A stretch of 48,653 nucleotides of DNA from Bacteroidales bacterium (GCA_017479385.1 JAFVCE010000023.1:1-48653); one strand, 5' to 3'; numbered from the stretch's first letter, positions 16,322 through 25,465 are shown. A program made the numbers and translations. Notes: generated from the sequence alone by a model not told the origin.

Positions 16322-17922
16322 TGGGCAAGGAGTTTTCGGGTGCGGGAAATTTCGTCGTCGTTGTCGAGCACGATGCGTGTAAAGAGGCCGTCGCCATGGA
16401 GCGACTCGCCAATGTAGGCTTTGAGCGTGGTGGCCACAAAGCCGCGATATTTGTCGAGGCTGCGGCGGTCGAGGGCAATGCCGTTGGCCTGGCCGTCGGC
16501 CACAACGCTGTCTATCAGACTTTGGGGCGGGTTGAAGCGCGCCGTGAAGCTGTCGGCCGTCGGGTACTGGCGCACGAGGGTGGCGGCGTTGGCGCGAGTG
16601 TAGCGGAAAGCGGTGCGGTCTATGCAGCCACGGTTGTGCAGGCGGTTGACGTAGGCCAAGAGCGAGTCGGTGAAGTAGGGCAGGAAGTGGTCGGGATAGA
16701 TGCCGCCACCGCCATAGACGGTGCGGCCGTTGAGGGTGTAGTAGGGGGTGCTGTCGTTGAGCGAAGCGAGGGCGGTGTCGGTCATAGACTGCTCGAACAT
16801 ACGGTTTAGGAATTCGGTGTAATACTCGTCGGTGCCGCGGTCGTAGGGACGCTGAATGCAGCGTCCGCTGGGGGTGTAGTATCGGGCCACGGTGAGCCAC
16901 ACGGCCGAGCCGTCGCCCAGTTCGAATTGTCTCTGCACCAAGCCTTTGCCAAACGAGCGACGGCCCACGACGAGGCCGCGGTCGTTGTCCTGAACCGCGC
17001 CGGCCACAATCTCGCTGGCCGAGGCCGAATATTCGTCAATCACCACGGCCAGCTGGCCAGTGGTGAAGAGGCCGCCGGCGTTGGCGCGGACGGTTTTGCG
17101 GCGGCTGTGGGCGCCCTCGGTGTAGACTATGACGCTGCCGCGAGGCAGTAGTTCGTTGGCCATGTCGGTGGCCGACTCGAGCACTCCGCCCGAGTTGCCA
17201 CGCAGGTCGACGATGAGGCGCTTCATGCGGCGCTGCACGAGGTCGGCCAAAGCGTCGTGAAATTCGCGGCCGGTGCTCTCGGCAAAGCGGGTAACGCGAA
17301 TGTAGCCCGTGCCCTCGTCGAGCATACCGTGGTAGGCCACGCTGGGTGTGCTCACCACGCCGCGGGCCACGCTCACGGTGTGGGGCTGGCTTTGGCCGTA
17401 GCTTTGAACCAGAAGGTTGGCCGTTGTGCCACGTGGGCCGCGAATGTGGCTCACCACCTGGTCGGGTTCGAGGCCCGAGCCGCTGAGGTCGGTGCTGTCT
17501 ACACGCAGCAGCTTGTCGCCCGGCACGAGGCCACTGCCGGCTGCTGGGCCGGCGGGCATGACAGAGTTGACAAAGACACTGTCGTCCATATATTTAAGCA
17601 CCACCCCGATGCCTTCGAAGTTGCCACGAATGCTCTCCTCCTCGCGGGCCAGAGCTTGGGCCGAGAAGTAGTGGCAGTGGGGGTCTAACTCGTCGAGTAT
17701 GGCGCTGATAATGCGCTCGCTGAGGGTGGCGGCGTCGATGTCGTCTACATAGGCGCGCTCCACCAACTGGGTTACCCGCTCAACCTTTAGGCCGAGGGGT
17801 GCCGACGAGGCGCGGCTGGTGCGCGAAAGCCACGGGGTGAACATAATGCCGAGTATCATTCCCAACACCATGGCTATGATGATGAGCCATCCGGCTCCAC
17901 TGTTGTTCGATTTGGTTGTCAT
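16318..17922 (-). CDS. S41-family C-terminal processing peptidase
   Basis: 534-aa periplasmic serine protease (CtpA/Prc family). An N-terminal membrane anchor is at residues 12-30, a PDZ domain at about 90-175 (GVVLKYMDDSVFVNSVMP), and the peptidase domain at 195-390. The catalytic Ser-Lys dyad is S301 in SASASEIVAG and K326 in SFGKGLVQ, 25 residues apart as expected. The C-terminal 140 residues are a variable region of unknown role. Such proteases trim C-termini of periplasmic proteins. It is coupled by a 4-base overlap to the thioredoxin-like gene and follows the Nudix gene after 27 bases. Confidence 0.93.
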   Translation of the reverse strand: MTTKSNNSGAGWLIIIAMVLGMILGIMFTPWLSRTSRASSAPLGLKVERVTQLVERAYVDDIDAATLSERIISAILDELDPHCHYFSAQALAREEESIRGNFEGIGVVLKYMDDSVFVNSVMPAGPAAGSGLVPGDKLLRVDSTDLSGSGLEPDQVVSHIRGPRGTTANLLVQSYGQSQPHTVSVARGVVSTPSVAYHGMLDEGTGYIRVTRFAESTGREFHDALADLVQRRMKRLIVDLRGNSGGVLESATDMANELLPRGSVIVYTEGAHSRRKTVRANAGGLFTTGQLAVVIDEYSASASEIVAGAVQDNDRGLVVGRRSFGKGLVQRQFELGDGSAVWLTVARYYTPSGRCIQRPYDRGTDEYYTEFLNRMFEQSMTDTALASLNDSTPYYTLNGRTVYGGGGIYPDHFLPYFTDSLLAYVNRLHNRGCIDRTAFRYTRANAATLVRQYPTADSFTARFNPPQSLIDSVVADGQANGIALDRRSLDKYRGFVATTLKAYIGESLHGDGLFTRIVLDNDDEISRTRKLLAQ

Positions 17923-17949
17923 GATAGTTCTAACGCCAAAACGGCGATT

Positions 17950-18435
17950 TTATTTTGCAGAGGGGTTAAAAAGTTTTAGGAAGGCGCGGCGCACCATCTC
18001 GTTGTGGTCGAAAGCGAGTTCTAACCCCACCGGAAAGAGCGGGTGGTCGGCGTCAAGGTTGGTGGCGAGGCGCTTCCAGCGGGCTTCGGTGGCGTCGTCG
18101 GAGCCGTGCACAGCCGAGACCACCGTTGTTGCAGCAAAGGCCACGCTCACGGTGCGGCCACGGGGGTCGCGCCCGGGGGCGCTGAAGCTGCCAACTTCGA
18201 CCAACGGCTCGCGCAGCAACAGGCCAGTCTCCTCGTGCAATTCGCGTCGGGCACACTGCTCCAGCGTCTCGCCCATATCCATAAAACCACCCGGCAAGGC
18301 CCAATGGCCAGCGAAGGGCTCGTTGCGACGGCGCACCAGCAGCAGGTACAGAGCGTTAGCCTCGCGCGCAAAGACCACGCAATCGGCCGTCAAGGCGGCC
18401 CGAGGGTAGGCGTAACAGTAGCGTCCGTTGTCCAT
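17950..18435 (-). CDS. NUDIX hydrolase
   Basis: 161-aa Nudix hydrolase with a complete Nudix box (GGFMDMGETLEQCARRELHEETGL in outline: GGFMDMGETLE, then REL-EETGL at about residues 56-80) that binds Mg2+ and the diphosphate. The N-terminal YAYPRAALTADCVVF and a GSFSAPGRDPRGRTVSVAF segment are common in the ADP-ribose pyrophosphatase/NrtR-related group, but no HTH domain is attached. Substrate is therefore a guess. ATG 18435 is chosen because an upstream in-frame ATG (18486) lies beyond the -7 box. It heads a leftward operon with the S41 protease gene. Confidence 0.88.
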   Translation of the reverse strand: MDNGRYCYAYPRAALTADCVVFAREANALYLLLVRRRNEPFAGHWALPGGFMDMGETLEQCARRELHEETGLLLREPLVEVGSFSAPGRDPRGRTVSVAFAATTVVSAVHGSDDATEARWKRLATNLDADHPLFPVGLELAFDHNEMVRRAFLKLFNPSAK

Positions 18436-18456
18436 ATCAGAACTCTTTTCGGGGTG

Positions 18457-18464
18457 CAAAGTTA
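18457..18464 (-). promoter_or_regulatory. -7 box of nudix-S41-tlpA operon
   Basis: Minus-strand TAACTTTG, with a near -33 element (ATTG at 18484-18487). It lies 21 bases before ATG 18435, back to back with the cysS promoter. Confidence 0.65.
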
Positions 18465-18516
18465 CGCATTTTTTACGATATAACAATAAAAAAATGCGTA
18501 TGTCAGAAAAAATATG

Positions 18517-18524
18517 TAACTTTG
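18517..18524 (+). promoter_or_regulatory. -7 box of cysS promoter
   Basis: TAACTTTG 37 bases before the cysS ATG, diverging from the nudix promoter 52 bases away. Confidence 0.65.
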
Positions 18525-18561
18525 CAAAAAATTTGTTTCAGCTACAATTAACCACACCCCT

Positions 18562-20028
18562 ATGGAACAGCAACTTCTAATCTATAACACCCTCACGCGG
18601 CAAAAGGAACTCTTCCGTCCGCTTACCCCCGACCATGTGGGCCTCTATGTGTGCGGACCCACCGTCTATGGCGACCCCCACCTGGGCCATGCCCGCCCGG
18701 CCATCACCTTCGACATCCTTTCGCGCTACCTGCGCCACATTGGCTACAAGGTGCGCTACGTGCGCAACATCACCGACGTGGGTCACCTCGAGCACGATGC
18801 CGACGAGGGCGAGGACAAGATTGCCAAGAAAGCCCGTCTCGAGCAGCTCGAACCCATGGAGGTGGCACAATACTACACCAACCGCTACCACGCCGCTATG
18901 GAGGCCCTCAACGTGCTTCCACCCTCGATTGAGCCCCACGCCAGTGGCCACATCATCGAGCAAATAGCTGTGGTTCAGAAAATTCTCGACGCCGGCTTTG
19001 CCTACGTCAGCAACGGCTCGGTCTACTTCGACGTGCGCAAATATCAGCAGGCCACGGGCAAATACGGCTGCTTGAGCGGCCGCAACGTCGACGAGATGCT
19101 GGCCACCACGCGCGAACTCGACGGGCAGGAAGAGAAGCACGACCCCGCCGACTTCGCCCTCTGGAAAAAAGCTTCGCCCGAACATATCATGCGCTGGCCC
19201 TCGCCCTGGAGCGACGGCTTCCCCGGTTGGCACACAGAGTGTACTGCCATGGGTACCAAGTATTTGGGCGAAACATTCGACATTCACGGCGGTGGCATGG
19301 ACCTCGTATTCCCCCACCACGAGAGCGAGATTGCGCAGCAATGCGCCATCACTGGGCACGGCCCCTGCCGCTATTGGATGCATAACAACATGATTACCAT
19401 AGGTGGGCAGAAGATGGGCAAGAGCCTCGGCAACTTCATCACCCTCGAGCAATTCTTCACCGGCAATCACCCCTCGCTCAGCCAGGCCTACAGCCCAATG
19501 ACGATACGCTTCTTCATACTTCAAGCCCACTATCGTTCCACCCTCGATTTCGGCAACGAGGCTTTGCAAGCTGCCGAAAAAGGTCTCTCTCGCCTCATGC
19601 AGGCACGCAAAACCCTGTCGCGACTGCAACCAGCCAAGGAGGCCAAAACGCAAATAGCCGACTACCGCACGCTCTGCTACGAGGCTATGAACGACGACCT
19701 TAACACCCCCATCGTCATCAGCCACCTGTTCGATATGGTCAAGGTTATCAACTCTGCGGCCGACCTCAACACGCCACTTACCCAAGCCCAAATCGACGAA
19801 TTGGCGGCTGTGATGGATATTTTTGTGAGCGACGTACTGGGCCTGGCCGACAGTTCGGCCGACCAGTCGGCTGCCCTCGTCGAGGGGTTGATGAAGCTCA
19901 TTCTCGACATCCGCGCCACCGCCAAAGCCAATAAGGACTGGACCACCAGCGACCACCTGCGCGACGCCCTCAAAGCCCTCGGCGTAACCGTCAAGGATGG
20001 CAAGGACGGAGCCACTTGGGAAATCTGA
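18562..20028 (+). CDS. cysS: Cysteinyl-tRNA synthetase
   Basis: Charges tRNA-Cys in the cytoplasm. 488 aa, normal length for the class I monomer. The HIGH-type motif is PHLGH (39-43) and the KMSKS-type motif KMGKS (284-288). Zinc ligands that confer cysteine specificity are C31, C227 in GWHTECTAM, and H252 and E256 in PHHESEIAQ. The anticodon-binding helical domain occupies the last third. The antiporter gene starts 27 bases downstream on the same strand, so both are probably one transcript. Confidence 0.97.
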   Translation: MEQQLLIYNTLTRQKELFRPLTPDHVGLYVCGPTVYGDPHLGHARPAITFDILSRYLRHIGYKVRYVRNITDVGHLEHDADEGEDKIAKKARLEQLEPMEVAQYYTNRYHAAMEALNVLPPSIEPHASGHIIEQIAVVQKILDAGFAYVSNGSVYFDVRKYQQATGKYGCLSGRNVDEMLATTRELDGQEEKHDPADFALWKKASPEHIMRWPSPWSDGFPGWHTECTAMGTKYLGETFDIHGGGMDLVFPHHESEIAQQCAITGHGPCRYWMHNNMITIGGQKMGKSLGNFITLEQFFTGNHPSLSQAYSPMTIRFFILQAHYRSTLDFGNEALQAAEKGLSRLMQARKTLSRLQPAKEAKTQIADYRTLCYEAMNDDLNTPIVISHLFDMVKVINSAADLNTPLTQAQIDELAAVMDIFVSDVLGLADSSADQSAALVEGLMKLILDIRATAKANKDWTTSDHLRDALKALGVTVKDGKDGATWEI

Positions 20029-20055
20029 TATTCAACAACATAAACACACAACCTT

Positions 20056-22299
20056 ATGGAAAGCCTCTCGCCACTGTTTATGGACCTCGCCGTCATCCTC
20101 ATCACGGCCGGCGTCATCACCGTCATCTTCAAATGGCTCAAGCAGCCTCTGGTCTTGGGCTACATTCTGGCAGGTTTCTTCATAGGGCCCTACTTCAAAT
20201 GGTTCCCCGCTGTGACCGACACGGCCAACCTCCACCTTTGGAGCGACATAGGTATTGTCTTCCTTATGTTTGCTTTGGGTCTTGAATTTAGCATCAAGAA
20301 ACTGAAGAAGGTGGGCACCACGGGGGCCGTGACAGCCCTAACCGAGCTGGCCCTGATGTTCCTCATTGGCTCGTCGGTGGGCAGGCTACTCGGCTTCCAG
20401 TCTATGGATTGCATATTCTTGGGCTGCATGCTCTCTATTTCGTCGACCTCTATCATCATCAAGTCGCTCGACGACCTGAAGCTGAAACAACAAAAATTCG
20501 CCTCGACCGTGACCGCCGTCCTCGTGGTCGAAGACCTCATTGCGGTGCTGCTTTTGGTGGTACTATCGACCATCAGCGTGAGCCGAAGCTTCAACGGTGG
20601 AGCGCTGGCATTCAGTATGTTGAAGCTCGTCTTCTCGCTCGTAGTGTGGTTTGTGTTTGGCATTTACCTCATACCCACGTTCCTGCGGTGGATGAGGAAA
20701 TATATGTCGGAAGAGACGCTCTGCATTGTGGCCGTAGGCCTCTGTTTCGGAATGGTGGTGATGGCCTCGGCGGCTGGTTTTTCGACCGCATTAGGTGCCT
20801 TCATGATGGGCGCCATCTTGGCTGAAACCATCGAGGCCGACACCATACACCGCGTCATCAAACCGCTCAAAGACCTCTTTGGGGCAGTTTTCTTCGTCAG
20901 TGTTGGTATGTTGGTCAACCCCGAGGTGCTGGTCAAGTACTGGCTGCCGATACTGGTCATAGCGCTGACGGTGGTGATATTCAAGTCGCTTTCGGCCACG
21001 TCGGGCCTGCTGCTCAGCGGCCGCCCCATCAAGAGCGCCATGCAGTGTGGCTTCTGCTTCTGCCAGATAGGCGAGTTCTCGTTCATCATTGCCGGCCTCG
21101 GCCTCTCGTTCGGGGTGATAAACGAGAACCTCTACCCCATAATCGTATCGGTATCGATAATAACCACCTTCGCCACACCTTATATGATAAAGGCAGCCGC
21201 ACCGGCCTACGACCTCATCGAGCCCAAGCTGCCCGAGCGCTTCAAGTCGGCCCTGGTGCGCTACTCGCAGAGTGCCAAAAGCCCGAGCCACGAGGTGTCG
21301 ATAAAACTCTTCTTGCGCCGCCAACTGTCGTCGGTGCTGCTTCATGGGGCAATACTCACGGCGCTCTACCTGCTCTCGTCGTACCTGCTGCTGCCCACGC
21401 TCGACCGTTGGTTTGCCGACTTGCAAATACCCCACATCTGGAGCCGCATAACGGGCTTGGTGGTATCGCTCGTGGTGGCCTCGCCCTTCCTGTGGGCGGT
21501 GGCCGTCAAGAACGTTAACCGCAAACGCCTCAGCCAACTGCTTTCTACCTACCGCCACAGCCAGGCCATAGTCATACCGGTGCTCATTTTGCGCTACTTC
21601 GTGGCTGTGTTCTTCGTAGGACTGTTTATTGGGCGCTACATCAACTTGGCTGTGGGCTTTGTGATGGTGCTGGCTGTGATAACGGTGGTGATAGTGCTCT
21701 TTTCGCGCAAGGCTACCGACTTCTACCAGCACATCGAGGAGCGGTTTATTAGCAACTTCAACCAACGGCAGGCGCAGCAGTCGTTCCAGATACCAGAGTC
21801 GCTCGAAGCCGGCTTCAGCATGGAGCGCATACCGGTCACCCCCTATTCGCCCATAGCTGGGCACACGCTGCGCGAAGCCGCTTTGAGGCAGACCTACGGC
21901 GTGAGTGTGGTCTCGATAGAGCGTGCCGGACAGGTTATAGACCTGCCGGCGGCCGACACCATCGTCCTCCCCTCCGACCGCCTCTCGGTCATTGGCAGCG
22001 AGGAGCAACTCGCGCGCCTGCGCGCCGACGCCGAGGTGGAGCCCGACATGATTGTTCACGACCACTCGGACCACGAGATGAACACCTACCGCTACCACGT
22101 GGTGGCCGACGGCCCGCTGATGGGAACCGCCCTGCGCGACACCGACTTCCAGCACCGCTACAACGCCATGGTCATTGCCATCGAGCGCGGCGACGACTAC
22201 ATTCTCAGCCCACCAGCCAGCACCGTTTTCGCCGAAGGCGACACCGTTTGGTTTGTCTCGCCCGACAAAATCACGCTGCGCCGATTTGTCGAGAGTTAG
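20056..22299 (+). CDS. CPA2-family cation/proton antiporter with two RCK_C domains
   Basis: 747-aa inner-membrane antiporter. About twelve TM helices lie in residues 5-385 (family block CMLSISSTSIIIKSL, and GAFMMGAILAET). A second hydrophobic block with four TM helices is at about 430-560. Two tandem RCK_C/TrkA-C domains (about 590-665 and 670-745) end the protein. This is the KefB/monovalent cation:proton antiporter-2 layout, but it lacks the usual RCK_N nucleotide-binding domain. Which ion it carries is unknown. It follows cysS after 27 bases. With the CPA1 antiporter at the window start, this is the second RCK_C-gated antiporter here. Confidence 0.9.
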   Translation: MESLSPLFMDLAVILITAGVITVIFKWLKQPLVLGYILAGFFIGPYFKWFPAVTDTANLHLWSDIGIVFLMFALGLEFSIKKLKKVGTTGAVTALTELALMFLIGSSVGRLLGFQSMDCIFLGCMLSISSTSIIIKSLDDLKLKQQKFASTVTAVLVVEDLIAVLLLVVLSTISVSRSFNGGALAFSMLKLVFSLVVWFVFGIYLIPTFLRWMRKYMSEETLCIVAVGLCFGMVVMASAAGFSTALGAFMMGAILAETIEADTIHRVIKPLKDLFGAVFFVSVGMLVNPEVLVKYWLPILVIALTVVIFKSLSATSGLLLSGRPIKSAMQCGFCFCQIGEFSFIIAGLGLSFGVINENLYPIIVSVSIITTFATPYMIKAAAPAYDLIEPKLPERFKSALVRYSQSAKSPSHEVSIKLFLRRQLSSVLLHGAILTALYLLSSYLLLPTLDRWFADLQIPHIWSRITGLVVSLVVASPFLWAVAVKNVNRKRLSQLLSTYRHSQAIVIPVLILRYFVAVFFVGLFIGRYINLAVGFVMVLAVITVVIVLFSRKATDFYQHIEERFISNFNQRQAQQSFQIPESLEAGFSMERIPVTPYSPIAGHTLREAALRQTYGVSVVSIERAGQVIDLPAADTIVLPSDRLSVIGSEEQLARLRADAEVEPDMIVHDHSDHEMNTYRYHVVADGPLMGTALRDTDFQHRYNAMVIAIERGDDYILSPPASTVFAEGDTVWFVSPDKITLRRFVES

Positions 22300-22338
22300 C
22301 CCTCAAGCAACCTTTTTCGGCACCTCGAAAAAAATAAA

Positions 22339-22370
22339 TTTGGCCAAATGGGATTTTATTTGTACCTTTG
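22339..22370 (+). promoter_or_regulatory. Promoter of atoD-kal pair
   Basis: TTTG (22339-22342), 20 bases, then TACCTTTG (22363-22370), 42 bases before the atoD ATG. Confidence 0.75.
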
Positions 22371-22412
22371 CAAATTGTTTGAAGATAAACTAAAAAAGAA
22401 TACGCATAGAAA

Positions 22413-23060
22413 ATGAAAAAATTCGTCACCCTCAAAGAAGCTGCCGACATGATTCATGACGGCATGACCGTTATGGTCGGAGGTTTCCTCGGCGTGGGCA
22501 ACCCCATCGCCCTCATCGACGAGCTCGTGGCTCGCAACGTCAAAGACCTCACCATCATCTGCAACGACACCGCCTACCCCGAAGTCGGCGTCGGCAAACT
22601 CATCACCAACCACCAGGTCAAGAACCTCATCGCCACCCACATCGGCACCAACAACAACACCATCGACCAGATGAACTCGGGCGAGCTGCACGTCACACTC
22701 CAACCCCAAGGCACCCTGGCCGAGCAAATACGCGCTGCTGGTGCAGGCCTCGGCGGAGTGCTCACCCCCACCGGCCTCGGCACCGTGGTCGAAAACGGTA
22801 AAGAAAAAATCACCGTCGACGGCAAAGAATACCTCCTCGAAAAACCCGTCCGTGCCGACGTGGCCATCATCGGAGCCAACATAGCCGACAAAGCCGGCAA
22901 CCTCGTCTACAAAGGCACCAGCCAAAACTTCAGCCCCATGATGGCTACCGCTGCCGACGTCGTCATCGTCGAACCACAAGAGATTGTCGAAGCCGGCACC
23001 ATCGCCCCCGAAGCCGTCAAAACCCAAGGCATCTTCGTCGACTACATCATCGAAAAATAA
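22413..23060 (+). CDS. atoD: CoA-transferase subunit A (AtoD type)
   Basis: 215-aa alpha subunit of a class I CoA-transferase, matching AtoD of Escherichia coli along its length (MVGGFLGVGNP near residue 21, THIGTNNNTIDQM, PQGTLAEQIRAAGAGLGG, LTPTGLGTVV). Such enzymes move CoA between acetoacetate or acetate and short acyl groups. The catalytic glutamate belongs to the beta subunit, and no beta-subunit gene lies next to it. The next gene is kal from lysine fermentation, a pathway that ends with a butyryl-CoA:acetoacetate CoA-transferase, so this subunit probably serves that route with a beta subunit encoded elsewhere. Own canonical promoter. Confidence 0.9.
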   Translation: MKKFVTLKEAADMIHDGMTVMVGGFLGVGNPIALIDELVARNVKDLTIICNDTAYPEVGVGKLITNHQVKNLIATHIGTNNNTIDQMNSGELHVTLQPQGTLAEQIRAAGAGLGGVLTPTGLGTVVENGKEKITVDGKEYLLEKPVRADVAIIGANIADKAGNLVYKGTSQNFSPMMATAADVVIVEPQEIVEAGTIAPEAVKTQGIFVDYIIEK

Positions 23061-23120
23061 ACCAGCGCCCCGAAGCCTGAAAACCAAGATACAAAAACAA
23101 CACAAAAACCATACAACAAC

Positions 23121-23513
23121 ATGGCAGTAAAATCAATGCTCCGCGTCCGCATGAGCGCCAAGGACGCCCACTACGGTGGAAACCTCGTCGACGGCGCCCA
23201 CATGCTCCACCTCTTTGGCGACGTGGCCACCGAACTCCTCATCATCCAAGACGGCGACGAAGGCCTCTTCTGCGCCTACGACATGGTCGAATTCAAAGCC
23301 CCGGTATATGCCGGCGACTACATCGAAGCCTATGGCGAAATCACCCACGTCGGCAACACCAGCCGCAAGATGAGCTTCGAAGCCTACAAAGTCATCAAGA
23401 CCCGCCCCGACATCAGCGCTTCGGCCGCCGACGTGCTCGAAGAGAAAATCCTCGTAGCCCGCGCCACCGGCACCTGCGTCACCCCCAAAGACTGCCAGCG
23501 CAAAAACAACTAA
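23121..23513 (+). CDS. kal: 3-aminobutyryl-CoA ammonia-lyase
   Basis: 130-aa hotdog-fold enzyme that removes ammonia from L-3-aminobutyryl-CoA to give crotonyl-CoA in anaerobic lysine fermentation. It is recognised from the characteristic start [19 protein letters not shown], then [11 protein letters not shown], and the [17 protein letters not shown] block of the hotdog core. Length is typical. It is co-transcribed with atoD (60-base gap). The other pathway genes (kamA, kamD/E, kdd, kce) and the CoA-transferase beta subunit are not nearby. Two strong hairpins end the unit. Confidence 0.85.
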   Translation: MAVKSMLRVRMSAKDAHYGGNLVDGAHMLHLFGDVATELLIIQDGDEGLFCAYDMVEFKAPVYAGDYIEAYGEITHVGNTSRKMSFEAYKVIKTRPDISASAADVLEEKILVARATGTCVTPKDCQRKNN

Positions 23514-23539
23514 CCCCCCAAGTTGCGCAACCAACCATC

Positions 23540-23570
23540 GAGGGCAACCCTTTTTTGGGCTGCCCTCTTT
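23540..23570 (+). terminator. Terminator after kal
   Basis: GAGGGCAACCC / GGGCTGCCCTC (11 bp with one mismatch), a TTTTTT loop, then TTTCTCT. Begins 27 bases after the kal stop. Confidence 0.65.
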
Positions 23571-23577
23571 CTCTAAA

Positions 23578-23608
23578 CGAGGGCGGAAAGTGCAGCTTTC
23601 CGCCCTCG
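23578..23608. repeat. Perfect 13-bp hairpin downstream of kal
   Basis: CGAGGGCGGAAAG (23578-23590), loop TGCAG, CTTTCCGCCCTCG (23596-23608). Very stable, no T-tract on either side. It may block 3' exonucleases or act with the preceding terminator. Confidence 0.8.
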
Positions 23609-23875
23609 TCACCACCTCAATCCCCCAAAATCCTCATAGCCCACCCCACCCAGCCGAAAACCCCACACCTCGGCCTGCCCACTTCAAAGTCAGGCCAACG
23701 ACAGCGCCCTCACCTCTTATGGTCAAGTCGAGGTCGGGTTAGAGCCAAGTATAGGTCGGATTATAAACGGGGCAAACTCGGGCCGAGGTCGGGGCACCGA
23801 TGGGCCCAAATCGCGTCATCGACTGGCCCGGAGCTGGCCAAAATCGCGCCAAGCATCGGCCGAGTTGGTTAGGGT

Positions 23876-23914
23876 CGGGTTAAAGAGGGGTTAAGGTCGT
23901 ATTAACATCGAAGA
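23876..23914 (+). repeat. Dispersed intergenic repeat, copy R3
   Basis: Contains TTAAAGAGGGGTTAAGGTCG then TATTAACATCGAAG: the R1/R4 core with its right half diverged. Lies between convergent kal and rpsU. Confidence 0.7.
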
Positions 23915-24035
23915 ATGAACAAGTTTTCAACAACCCCAAGCCCACTTATCAACCCCCTCGCAACGTTGCCCAATCGACCCCATGCCGACGACTCCTGCTC
24001 CTCCCACCCTGCCCTCCAGCCCGTCACGGTGCGAG

Positions 24036-24076
24036 AGGAAAGAAAAATAGCGGCCCAGCGCTTCGCGCTGGGCCGC
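24036..24076 (-). terminator. Rho-independent terminator of rpsU
   Basis: On the minus strand a perfect 12-bp stem GCGGCCCAGCGC / GCGCTGGGCCGC with a 3-base loop (24050-24076) is followed by TATTTTTCTTTCC. A smaller stem, CACCCGT / ACGGGTG (24085-24104), lies between it and the stop codon. Confidence 0.85.
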
Positions 24077-24120
24077 AGTCCTCACACCCGTCTCTTAACG
24101 GGTGTTTCACATTAGCAAGA

Positions 24121-24318
24121 CTACATATCGAGCTCTTTCTGACGCAGTTGCTGGATGTAGATGGCTTTCTTGCGGCGCTCGCGGTTGATGACCGACGGCT
24201 TGGTGAATTTCTGACGCTCGCGCAGCTCCTTGACCACGCCGGTCTTCTCGAATTTACGTTTCAGCTTCTTCAAAGCGCGCTCAATATTGTCGCCTTCTTT
24301 AATGGGAACTACTATCAT
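24121..24318 (-). CDS. rpsU: 30S ribosomal protein S21
   Basis: 65-aa basic protein of the small subunit, near the anti-Shine-Dalgarno region of 16S rRNA. Typical start MIVVPIKEGDNIERALKKLK and the RKFEKTGV/LRERQKFTKPS blocks. Length and charge match S21 of Bacteroidetes. It lies 68 bases after rpmB on the same strand, and a strong terminator follows, so it is the last gene of the unit. S21 and L28 being adjacent is less usual; rpmG commonly follows rpmB in this phylum and there is no room for it here. Confidence 0.96.
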   Translation of the reverse strand: MIVVPIKEGDNIERALKKLKRKFEKTGVVKELRERQKFTKPSVINRERRKKAIYIQQLRQKELDM

Positions 24319-24386
24319 GGTGGTTACCTCTTTATTGTTTTTATGGTTAATACTTTTTTAATTTCCTTTACGGCTCACTTTCGGGC

Positions 24387-24626
24387 TCAAAACTGCAGAT
24401 GACCCTGAGCGGCAGCGTCGTTCAGCGCGGCAATGATACCTTTCTTATTAATAATGCGCATTCCCTTGGCCGAAACCTTCAGCGTAATCCACATATCCTC
24501 TTCCGGAATGTAGAACTTCTTGGTCTGCAGGTTGGGCGAAAAGGTGCGTTTAGTGTGGATACGCGAGTGCGACACGTGGTTACCTACCACCACTTTCTTT
24601 CCAGTAATTTCACAAATCTTTGACAT
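24387..24626 (-). CDS. rpmB: 50S ribosomal protein L28
   Basis: 79-aa large-subunit protein. The start MSKICEITGKKVVVGNHVSH, the NLQTKKFYIPEE segment and LKVSAKGMRIINKKG are standard for L28. It is first gene of a two-gene ribosomal unit with rpsU. The rpmG (L33) gene that usually follows rpmB in Bacteroidetes is absent, leaving only 68 bases before rpsU. No clear TAnnTTTG box is seen upstream, which may mean a different promoter form for ribosomal genes. Confidence 0.96.
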   Translation of the reverse strand: MSKICEITGKKVVVGNHVSHSRIHTKRTFSPNLQTKKFYIPEEDMWITLKVSAKGMRIINKKGIIAALNDAAAQGHLQF

Positions 24627-25012
24627 TGTTATAATAAATTTTAGTTGTTTACGTTAAATTTTTACGCGTTTTTTTTCGTTCAAAAACGAGTGCAAAAGTC
24701 GCACTTTTTTTCGACCTGGCAAAATTTTTTTTCGTCTCGAACCCGCAAATTTGCATTTTTTAACATTTCGAAATATTGCAAACCTTGTAAATCAATATTT
24801 TACACAAAAGTGTTAAATAAAATTTAACACATCGTTTTCAGCCATTTACACCCCGTTTGAGCCCCAATTTAGGGTCAGCCAAACCCCATTTTTAACAAAA
24901 TTGCCCCTCCGTCGACCAACAAGATTTTAACCGCTTGTGAATATCTTTATTGTGCATTATTTAAAAAAAAATACTAATTTCGCATTCAGTTTTGACATCG
25001 TAATATTAGTAT
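24627..25012. other. AT-rich divergent intergenic region (rpmB / ssb)
   Basis: 386 bases of very AT-rich DNA that must hold the divergent promoters of rpmB and ssb. A weak ssb -7 candidate is TAATTTCG at 24975-24982. No gene or RNA gene recognised. Confidence 0.5.
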
Positions 25013-25465
25013 ATGACAGGCGTAAACAAAGTAATACTGATAGGCAACTTGGGCAAAGACCCCGACGTGGTTTGCTTCCCCCAAGACGCTCGCTCCTCCG
25101 ACTCTCAGATGGTAGTCAAAAAGGCCTCGTTCCCACTGGCCACCACCGAATATCGTCGCAACCGCGACGGCGAACGCATAGAACACACCGAGTGGCACAC
25201 CGTGGTGTGCTGGCGCAACCTGGCCGACATTGCCGAGCGCCTACTCCACAAAAGCACCCAAATCTACGTCGAAGGCAAACTCCAAACCCGTTCGTGGGAA
25301 GACCGCGAAGGCAACAAACGCTACATGACCGAAGTCGTGGCCGAAAACTTCACCATCTTGGGCCACCGCCAGCGCCCCGAAGAGCAACTACAGGCTGCCG
25401 ACGACGACCCCCTGGCCGCCATACTCAACGACGACACCGAGCCCCTTGGCGACCTACCCTTCTGA
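25013..25465 (+). CDS. ssb: Single-stranded DNA-binding protein
   Basis: 150-aa SSB. The OB fold occupies residues 1-115 (VNKVILIGNLGKDPDV at the start, HTEWHTVVCWRNLADIAERLL in the middle, YVEGKLQTRSWEDREGNKRY after it). A short acidic linker leads to the C-terminal tip GDLPF, which recruits repair and replication partners. There is a small insertion of charged residues (FPQDARSSDSQ) after the first strand. The gene stands alone, facing pgi. Confidence 0.95.
   Translation: MTGVNKVILIGNLGKDPDVVCFPQDARSSDSQMVVKKASFPLATTEYRRNRDGERIEHTEWHTVVCWRNLADIAERLLHKSTQIYVEGKLQTRSWEDREGNKRYMTEVVAENFTILGHRQRPEEQLQAADDDPLAAILNDDTEPLGDLPF

Larger units (their letters stand above)
23514..24120. other. Gene-free region between kal and rpsU
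   Basis: Holds two hairpins after kal (23540-23608) and a stretch of degenerate GGTCGGGTTA-like units (about 23690-23880). Repeat R3 (23876-23914) and the rpsU terminator (24036-24104) follow. A 66-codon open stretch at 23915-24115 has no protein-like features and overlaps the terminator, so it is not called as a gene. Confidence 0.7.

Noticed and set aside
16322-16900. N-terminal extension of the thioredoxin-like gene by nearly 200 codons
   Set aside because: The extension lies over the S41 protease gene in another frame and would bury the signal peptide that starts at 16321.
18577-19956. Long minus-strand frame opposite cysS, and similar ones opposite the CPA2 antiporter (20791-22155) and S41 protease genes (15272-16417)
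   Set aside because: Each is a complement shadow of a conserved gene, with no recognisable family features.
23915-24115. 66-codon open frame after repeat R3
   Set aside because: It runs through the strong rpsU terminator hairpin and shows no protein-like character or promoter.
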